Assembly (NCBI GenBank): GCA_018725205.1
Contig: QLUB01000019.1
Location: 1 to 20,067, forward strand
Reading direction: 5' to 3'
Origin: a candidate division NPL-UPA2 bacterium
GTDB lineage: Bacteria; Bacillota; UBA994
Length of the DNA: 20,067 nucleotides
Shown here: positions 15,199 to 20,067 of the stretch, in pieces
Position numbering within the stretch: position 1 is the first letter of the stretch
Layout of the letters: each line of letters begins with the position of its first letter
Notes under the pieces: model-generated
Database searches by the model: none
Told to the model about the DNA's origin: nothing
Seen by the model: the letters and a program-made list of their open reading frames with translations, nothing else
Made by a program: the position numbers and the translations under genes

Positions 15199-16618
15199 CC
15201 TGAGGCTGCGTCTGCCGCTTACGTATCTGCTGGTTATAGCGATGGCTGTAGGTGGGTCGGGCTTAATCATGAGTCAGTTTTTGCACGAACACTTCCTTAG
15301 CGAGCGTCGCGCCGCCTTACTCATCCAGAGCAGTATTATCGCTAACAGCGCGCGGGAGGCCCTGCTTGATCACAGCATCGACCTAGGGCGCATGACGCGC
15401 ACGTTTGCCGAGCAGCTGCGTGCGCGCGTCATTATTCTTAACATGTCTGGTTTGGTGCTGGTGGATGCGTTTGATGAGCTCACCGGGCATGCCCTCGCGC
15501 ACCCCTCACTGCCGCGCACCTTACAGGGCCATACGGAAATGCTGGAGTGGCGTTCGCCCGCAGGCCGGTCTACGCTTTACGTGCTGGCGCCGATCTTCCG
15601 CGACCAACATGGCGGGGGTATCCCCACGGAACGTATGGGACGCGAACAAATAGGGGTTGCCTTTATTGCAAGTAGCCTCGACGACGTTTACGCCTCACTT
15701 GATTTGCTGCAACGACGGCTGATAGTAGGGAGCGCCGCCGTAGCCCTTATCGCCGCAATCATGGGACTCTGGCTAGCATCAAGCATTACCTCACCGCTCC
15801 TAGCCCTGACCCAGGTGGCGGGAAGGATGTCTGACGGCGAGGAAACCGCGAAGGTATACCCTAGCGGCGACCAAGAAGTATACGAGCTAGGCGTCGCTTT
15901 TAACCAGATGGGCAGCAAAGTGCAGGCCCTAGAGCAAGCGCGCATGCGCTTTATTTCCGATGCTTCCCACGAAATGCGGGCACCCCTAGCTGCCATGAAA
16001 GCCCTTGTCGACCCGCTCGTGGCCGACCCACGGATTAACGCCGATATCCGCCAAGAACTCCTGCTCGACCTAATGCGGGAAATTGACAGGCTGAGCACTC
16101 TCGTTGCCGACCTGCTCCAGCTAGTCCGCCTTGACAGCCGCTTGACGCTAGTGAGAGAACCGTGCGACATTGCTGGCTTGACACGGCGGGTGGTAGCAAG
16201 CTTAGCGGCTTTAGCCAAGACGAGGCGAGTCAGTGTAACGACTAACGTCCCCAAAGATCTTCCCTATATGGGTGACGCAGCGGCATTGCATCGCGCCATA
16301 TTTAACGTTGTCGACAATGCCATTAAATTTGCCGACAACGCCGTGCATATTGCCCTTAATTCTACGCCCGAGGGGCTACTGCTCAGCGTTGTCGATGATG
16401 GCCCCGGGATTCCGTCGGAGGCCAAGGGGAGGATTTTCGAGCGCTTCTACCGCGTCGACGAGTCGCGGACACGCGCTACCGGAGGCAGCGGGCTTGGCTT
16501 GGCCATTGCCTACGAGGTGGTGCAAGCACACGGGGGTAGTATTCGCGTAGAAACGGCTCACGGTCACGGCGCCACGTTCTTGCTTAGCTTGCCTACACCC
16601 ACACCGCACTCCGCCTAA
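15188..16618 (+). CDS. Sensor histidine kinase, HisKA family
   Basis: This 476-residue kinase has two membrane helices (about 10-29 and 178-198) around an extracellular sensor of about 145 residues. A HAMP linker follows, then HisKA with phosphorylated His261 (SDASHEMRAPL) and a HATPase domain with the N box (FNVVDNAIKFA), G1 (DDGPG) and G2 (GGSGLGLAI). At His+4, where most relatives have Thr or Asn for phosphatase activity, this protein has Ala265. Start ATG 15188 follows AGGGA at 8 bases and overlaps the regulator gene; the frame's earlier ATG at 15161 lies deep in that gene. The stop shares four bases with the convergent MFS gene. The signal is unknown. Confidence 0.95.
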   Translation: MRISLRLRLPLTYLLVIAMAVGGSGLIMSQFLHEHFLSERRAALLIQSSIIANSAREALLDHSIDLGRMTRTFAEQLRARVIILNMSGLVLVDAFDELTGHALAHPSLPRTLQGHTEMLEWRSPAGRSTLYVLAPIFRDQHGGGIPTERMGREQIGVAFIASSLDDVYASLDLLQRRLIVGSAAVALIAAIMGLWLASSITSPLLALTQVAGRMSDGEETAKVYPSGDQEVYELGVAFNQMGSKVQALEQARMRFISDASHEMRAPLAAMKALVDPLVADPRINADIRQELLLDLMREIDRLSTLVADLLQLVRLDSRLTLVREPCDIAGLTRRVVASLAALAKTRRVSVTTNVPKDLPYMGDAAALHRAIFNVVDNAIKFADNAVHIALNSTPEGLLLSVVDDGPGIPSEAKGRIFERFYRVDESRTRATGGSGLGLAIAYEVVQAHGGSIRVETAHGHGATFLLSLPTPTPHSA

Positions 16619-17955
16619 GTCTCTGTCTCGGCCTTTCTCTGCTCAGCTCGCTCGATCCAATACACTACACCAAAGGCGAGGCTCCCCAAGAGGCGCAGGG
16701 CGGCAGCTACTAAGAAGGCGACCTTGTAGCCAAACAAATTAAGCATAAATACGCCGGCTAGCGGAGCAGCTATAGCGCTGGCGCTGATGGCGGTGTTGTA
16801 ATAGCCAATGTATGTCGTTCTTCTTTCTTCCGGCGTCATGTCGAGGAGGGTGTTAAAGAGCGACAGCATCACCCCGGAGAAGATCACGCCAGTGAGAATG
16901 TTAAAGAAGGCGATAGTGGCGAGACTGCGCGAGTAAGCATAAACAAGCGGCACAATAAAAATGCCCAGCGTGGATGTAAAGAGGGTTTTCAGTGAACCGT
17001 GCCGCTGTGAATAGCGCACCCAGAAACCATAACCTAAAAGCGACCCGCCGGTGTTGCTTAAAGCCAAAACACTGATCCAGAGGTTGTTTGCTCCTAGCTC
17101 TCTGATCTGGTACAGGGTAAACAGCGGCCAAGCAGCTTGCCACGCGAAGTGGAAAAACAGCGAGGTTGCGGTGAAGCGCAGGAAACGTTTTTGGTGAGCC
17201 AGTCCCTTAAGGTCGACCGCAATTGAGCGCGGCAGATTTAGGAGGAAACGCCGCCACGGCACATCCTGCGCCTGTTGTGCCAAGCCGTTCTGGGGCAGCT
17301 CGGTGAGCCGAGAAAATACCCGGATTTCCCCGATGGCCAGCACAAAGGCTAGCGCAAACATGACGCTGTATCCGAGTGGATAGGGCATTATGTCTAAAAC
17401 ACGTCCCGCAGTAAGTACGGCGAGCGTCCCGACGATGTTCATCAGCCGGTTGCGGTCGGCAAACGCGGCCGCACGCTTCTCGCTAGGCACGACGTTAGCG
17501 ATAAATCCCTGCCAGCCCACGTTACTTATCGCCCCGGGAAAGTTCATTAACGCAATGAGTACAACTAAGAGGGTGGCACGGCTGTCCTCCGCAAACAAAG
17601 GGATAAGGGCGAGCAGAAAGAAGAACAGGCGATGTGCCCACATAAAAGCAGCGGTGATGCCCTTTTTGTTGCTGCGGCTGTCGACGTACTTAGCGCCTGG
17701 AATCATGGCTATGAGCCCCACTAGTGCCGGTGCAGAGGAGAGGAGACCAATCTGGTAGTTACTGGCTCCTAGGCGCACAGCAAAGATGCCAATAAACGGC
17801 CCCACGAGGTTTTGTGCCAGCGTGGATATGATGCCGTGGTAGTTGTTTAGCCTAATATTCGTAGCCAGTGTGTCACTTGTACAGCCGGAGAAGTCGGCTT
17901 TAAGCATGGCCAGTCCGTTGCGGAGCTTTTCTGTATGCTTAGCAGGTAAGTTCAA
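16615..17955 (-). CDS. Major facilitator superfamily transporter
   Basis: This 446-residue protein has about twelve hydrophobic segments in two halves with a cytoplasmic loop near the middle (residues about 215-245), the plan of MFS permeases. The loop between helices 2 and 3 has AKYVDSRSNKKG, the place of the basic MFS signature. Substrate cannot be assigned; drug or metabolite efflux is a guess. I chose TTG at 17955 because GGGAGGG lies 7 bases before it; ATG at 17907 is an alternative. The frame stays open to 18261, but that extension crosses the aroD promoter region and has no membrane-protein character. It ends tail-to-tail with the kinase gene, overlapping by four bases. Confidence 0.88.
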   Translation of the reverse strand: MNLPAKHTEKLRNGLAMLKADFSGCTSDTLATNIRLNNYHGIISTLAQNLVGPFIGIFAVRLGASNYQIGLLSSAPALVGLIAMIPGAKYVDSRSNKKGITAAFMWAHRLFFFLLALIPLFAEDSRATLLVVLIALMNFPGAISNVGWQGFIANVVPSEKRAAAFADRNRLMNIVGTLAVLTAGRVLDIMPYPLGYSVMFALAFVLAIGEIRVFSRLTELPQNGLAQQAQDVPWRRFLLNLPRSIAVDLKGLAHQKRFLRFTATSLFFHFAWQAAWPLFTLYQIRELGANNLWISVLALSNTGGSLLGYGFWVRYSQRHGSLKTLFTSTLGIFIVPLVYAYSRSLATIAFFNILTGVIFSGVMLSLFNTLLDMTPEERRTTYIGYYNTAISASAIAAPLAGVFMLNLFGYKVAFLVAAALRLLGSLAFGVVYWIERAEQRKAETET

Positions 17956-18064
17956 AGTGCATCCCTCCCATGCCGCCTTATCTCTTCGACAGAATCTGTG
18001 CAGCTCCTGTACTATGGTACACGAATTGTCGGGTACATGACAGGAAAATTCCGTACTAATAATA

Positions 18065-18093
18065 TTGACAATAGTCACGCTACGTTTTACACT
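18065..18093 (+). promoter_or_regulatory. Sigma-A promoter of the aroD operon
   Basis: A perfect TTGACA (18065-18070) is followed after 17 bases by TACACT (18088-18093, 4/6). Transcription from about 18100 gives an untranslated leader of roughly 137 bases, unusually long compared with the other operons here, and it contains the inverted repeat at 18135-18152. Confidence 0.7.
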
Positions 18094-18134
18094 GGTTGTG
18101 AGTGAAGCAGCGGGGGACTTTTTTTTGAGCGGTT

Positions 18135-18153
18135 CGGTATACCGGCATACCGG
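18135..18153. promoter_or_regulatory. Inverted/direct repeat cluster in the aroD leader (possible operator)
   Basis: CGGTATACCG (18135-18144) is a perfect 10-bp palindrome. ATACCGG occurs at 18139 and again at 18147. CGGTAT also pairs with ATACCG at 18147-18152 to form a six-pair hairpin. The cluster lies about 40 bases downstream of the predicted aroD start and upstream of the divergent MFS gene, so a regulator bound here could affect both. Confidence 0.4.
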
Positions 18154-18236
18154 GCTACAGGTATAACTAGGGGTGTTAGGGCTTTTGGCTTTCAGTGTTA
18201 TTGCTAGAGGGGTAAAATGTGTGACGGAGGTGTGCG

Positions 18237-18998
18237 ATGAGAATACCCTGCAAGCACCCATTAAATGTAAGACGCACGGTAATCGGCGGTGAGCAGCCTT
18301 TAGTATGTGTGCCGCTTGTCGCTGCGCATCGAGAAGCGCTGTTAGATGAGGCGCGTGAGATTCTGAGCTACATGCCCGACCTCCTAGAGTGGCGCGCTGA
18401 CTACCTCTTGGGGTTGGCGCCAGGCGACATGCTCCTGCTGTTGGCGGAGCTGCGTGTCATGATTGGGGAGACGCCGCTGATTTTCACCTATCGCTCTCCA
18501 GCGGAAGGCGGGCGCGCGCCGTCGGACTTAGCGCGGCGCTTAGAAATAGTTTTCGCCGCATTAAGCTCACCACACGCGGACGTAGTGGACTTCGAGCTAG
18601 GTTCCGGCGAGGAAGCGGTGAGCGCGGTTAGGCGGGAGGCCAGCAAGCACAGCAAGAGGCTGCTGCTGTCATGGCATAACTTTAGCTCAACACCGGGCGA
18701 ATCTTTTATCATCAACAAATTCGTGGAGGCTAAGGAGCTAGGAGCGGACATAGCTAAGGTTGCGGTGATGCCTGCGAACAGTCGGGATGTCTTAACGCTC
18801 TTAAGCGCGACACTCGCAGCGCGGCTTAAGGCAGATATTCCCCTTATCAGTATGTCCATGGGGTCGACAGGTATTGTCTCGCGCGTGTTTGGCGGTAACT
18901 TTGGCTCGGATGTTACGTTCGCGCAGGGGCTCAGCGCTTCGGCACCGGGGCAGATCCCCGTGCAAGGACTTCGATCTATTTGGAGGTTGCTGCCATGA
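18237..18998 (+). CDS. aroD: 3-dehydroquinate dehydratase, type I
   Basis: This 253-residue TIM-barrel enzyme converts 3-dehydroquinate to 3-dehydroshikimate, the third step of the shikimate pathway, through a Schiff base. The type I signature residues are present: Glu51 and Arg53 (LLEWRAD), Arg86, His147 (SWHNFSSTP), the Schiff-base Lys174 (ADIAKVAVMP), Arg216, and the lid residues Ser235 and Gln239. Their spacing follows the E. coli enzyme within three or four positions. ATG at 18237 has GGAGGTG just upstream. No other shikimate gene is in the window; instead it is coupled by an ATGA overlap to an HMG-CoA lyase family gene. Confidence 0.95.
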   Translation: MRIPCKHPLNVRRTVIGGEQPLVCVPLVAAHREALLDEAREILSYMPDLLEWRADYLLGLAPGDMLLLLAELRVMIGETPLIFTYRSPAEGGRAPSDLARRLEIVFAALSSPHADVVDFELGSGEEAVSAVRREASKHSKRLLLSWHNFSSTPGESFIINKFVEAKELGADIAKVAVMPANSRDVLTLLSATLAARLKADIPLISMSMGSTGIVSRVFGGNFGSDVTFAQGLSASAPGQIPVQGLRSIWRLLP

Positions 18999-19909
18999 CG
19001 CTTAACTTGCCGCGCGGCATCGTCATCTGCGAGGTAGGGCCGCGGGACGGGCTGCAAAATGAGTCGGTACAGCTTAGCGTCGCCGATAAAGTGGCGCTAA
19101 TCGACATGGCCATAGCTGCAGGTGCCCGTCGGATAGAAATAGGATCGTTTGTTAGTGTTAAGGCAGTTCCCTCTATGGCTGACACAGACGAGGTCGCACT
19201 GCGTTTATCGCGTCGCGAGGGCGTCGAATACCGCGTATTGGTCGCTAATCTAGCCGGGCTTAAGCGCAGCGAAGCCGCCGGCATAGACAAGGTTAAGCTC
19301 ACGGTTTCCGCTAGCGAAACGCATGCGCTGAAGAATCTCGGGCGTACTCCGGCAAAGGTGATGCAGGACTTTGCGGAGTGCGTCGCTTTTGCGCGCGCTC
19401 ATAATATGGCGGTAGCGGGCGCTATATCCACGGCTTTTGGGTGTCCGTATGAAGGACAGGTTGCTCTAGAGAAGGTGCGGAGTCTAATCGAGAGCTTCTT
19501 GGCACTTGACGTGACGGAATTGTCGTTGTCCGACACCGCGGGCGTAGCTAATCCCCGTCAGGTCTACGATTACTGCACGACATTGCAGGCCGAGTACCCC
19601 GCCGTGCAGTGGACTCTGCATTTTCACGACACGCGCGGACTCGGGTTAGCGAATGTTTTAGCGGGCATGTTGGCCGGGGTGGTGCACTATGATGCCGCTT
19701 TTGCCGGGCTCGGGGGGTGTCCCTTTGCGCCCGGGGCCACCGGAAACATAGCTACCGAGGACCTCGTGCATATGGCGGAAGCGCTGCAAGTAGAGACAGG
19801 CTTCGATCTGACCAAGTTGTTAGTCTTAGGGCGTCGCGTACAAGAGCTGGTGGGACGCATTACCGACAGTGCTTTGCTTAGGGTTGAGAGAAGGGATGAA
19901 ACGCAATGA
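18995..19909 (+). CDS. Hydroxymethylglutaryl-CoA lyase family protein
   Basis: This 304-residue TIM-barrel protein should split HMG-CoA into acetoacetate and acetyl-CoA. It has EVGPRDGLQNE with Arg17-Asp18, the metal ligands His209 and His211 (HFHDTRGLGLAN), and the active-site Cys242 in GLGGCPFAPGATGNIATED, the clearest lyase signature. Isopropylmalate or citramalate synthases lack that cysteine loop. ATG at 18995 has GGAGG at 8 bases and overlaps the aroD stop as ATGA, so it is translationally coupled. An upstream start at 18980 would lie before the ribosome binding site. A related substrate in place of HMG-CoA is possible, given the unusual neighbour. Confidence 0.92.
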   Translation: MTLNLPRGIVICEVGPRDGLQNESVQLSVADKVALIDMAIAAGARRIEIGSFVSVKAVPSMADTDEVALRLSRREGVEYRVLVANLAGLKRSEAAGIDKVKLTVSASETHALKNLGRTPAKVMQDFAECVAFARAHNMAVAGAISTAFGCPYEGQVALEKVRSLIESFLALDVTELSLSDTAGVANPRQVYDYCTTLQAEYPAVQWTLHFHDTRGLGLANVLAGMLAGVVHYDAAFAGLGGCPFAPGATGNIATEDLVHMAEALQVETGFDLTKLLVLGRRVQELVGRITDSALLRVERRDETQ

Positions 19910-20052
19910 GTAATTTGACGCCTTCACAACGCGTCGAACTGGATGCCGCGCTAAATAGAGCCCAGCGGGCACTTGAGATTATAGCGACCTACGACCAAGC
20001 TAGACCTAGGAATCAAGGAGAGCGGCCTAGGGGACCCCGTAAGTCGTGCTAA
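19906..20052 (+). CDS. Small protein of unknown function (48 residues)
   Basis: An ATG at 19906 overlaps the lyase stop as ATGA and follows AAGGGA at 9 bases, so it is very likely translated by coupling. The product begins MSNLTPSQRVELDAALNR, and residues 4-32 look like one amphipathic helix. It ends in an Arg/Pro/Gly-rich basic tail (QARPRNQGERPRGPRKSC). It has no membrane helix. I do not recognise a family. It could be a small partner or regulator of the two enzymes, or a decaying gene. The remaining 15 bases of the window hold nothing visible. Confidence 0.55.
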   Translation: MSNLTPSQRVELDAALNRAQRALEIIATYDQARPRNQGERPRGPRKSC

Positions 20053-20067
20053 CAAACGCTTTAAGAT

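Noticed and set aside
18111..18130. Run of eight T after a G-rich stretch as a terminator
   Set aside because: No stable hairpin precedes it on the plus strand, and it lies between a promoter and its gene.
17956..18261. N-terminal extension of the MFS transporter by about 100 residues
   Set aside because: It is Ser/Thr/Cys-rich with no membrane or domain character, crosses the aroD promoter, and a strong ribosome binding site supports the TTG at 17955.
18995..19909. Isopropylmalate or citramalate synthase as the identity of the lyase gene
   Set aside because: The GGCPFAPGATGN loop with its cysteine and the about 300-residue length fit HMG-CoA lyase; the synthases are longer and lack this loop.

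Overview
The window looks like chromosomal DNA of a Bacillota bacterium, most likely a Clostridia-type lineage. The clues are very strong Shine-Dalgarno sites (AAGGAGGTGAT in front of several genes), frequent GTG/TTG starts, tightly overlapping genes, sigma-A-type promoters (TTGACA-N17-TAAAAT and similar), an OmpR/HisKA pair, and membrane proteins with an RsgI-like extracellular domain. I cannot name a genus. No insertion sequence, tRNA, rRNA or prophage gene is visible.

Region 1 (1-8100, minus strand) is a complete type I-C CRISPR-Cas locus in the standard order cas3-cas5-cas8c-cas7-cas4-cas1-cas2-leader-array. The array runs off the left edge: only its leader-proximal repeat (25-56) and 24 bases of the first spacer are inside. 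A sigma-A-like promoter lies in front of cas3. cas8c contains a well-formed internal start that should yield the small subunit Cas11c. Cas5 matures crRNA; Cas5, Cas7, Cas8c and Cas11c form Cascade; Cas3 degrades the target; Cas4-Cas1-Cas2 add spacers.

Region 2 (8242-11411) holds a cytoplasmic penicillin-binding-protein/class C beta-lactamase-like serine hydrolase (plus strand). Tail-to-tail with it, and overlapping it by four bases, is a two-gene ABC-2 type exporter operon (minus strand) with a near-consensus promoter. A hairpin terminator separates this operon from the next.

Region 3 (11492-14374, minus strand) is an ECF sigma factor followed by two single-span membrane proteins. Both have an RsgI-like domain just outside the membrane, including the Asn-Pro pair, and both end in a very acidic Asp-rich tail. 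The second also has three 37-residue repeats. I read this as a transmembrane sigma/anti-sigma signalling system of unusual architecture, and it is the least ordinary part of the window.

Region 4 (14450-16618, plus strand) is an OmpR-type response regulator and its HisKA sensor kinase, divergent from the sigma operon. The kinase has alanine at the position normally needed for phosphatase activity. It ends tail-to-tail with an MFS transporter (16615-17955, minus strand), again sharing four bases.

Region 5 (18065-20052, plus strand) is a promoter followed by a translationally coupled trio: type I 3-dehydroquinate dehydratase (aroD), an HMG-CoA lyase family enzyme, and a 48-residue protein of unknown function. 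Stop and start codons overlap as ATGA at both junctions. No gene-free stretch exceeds 300 bases.
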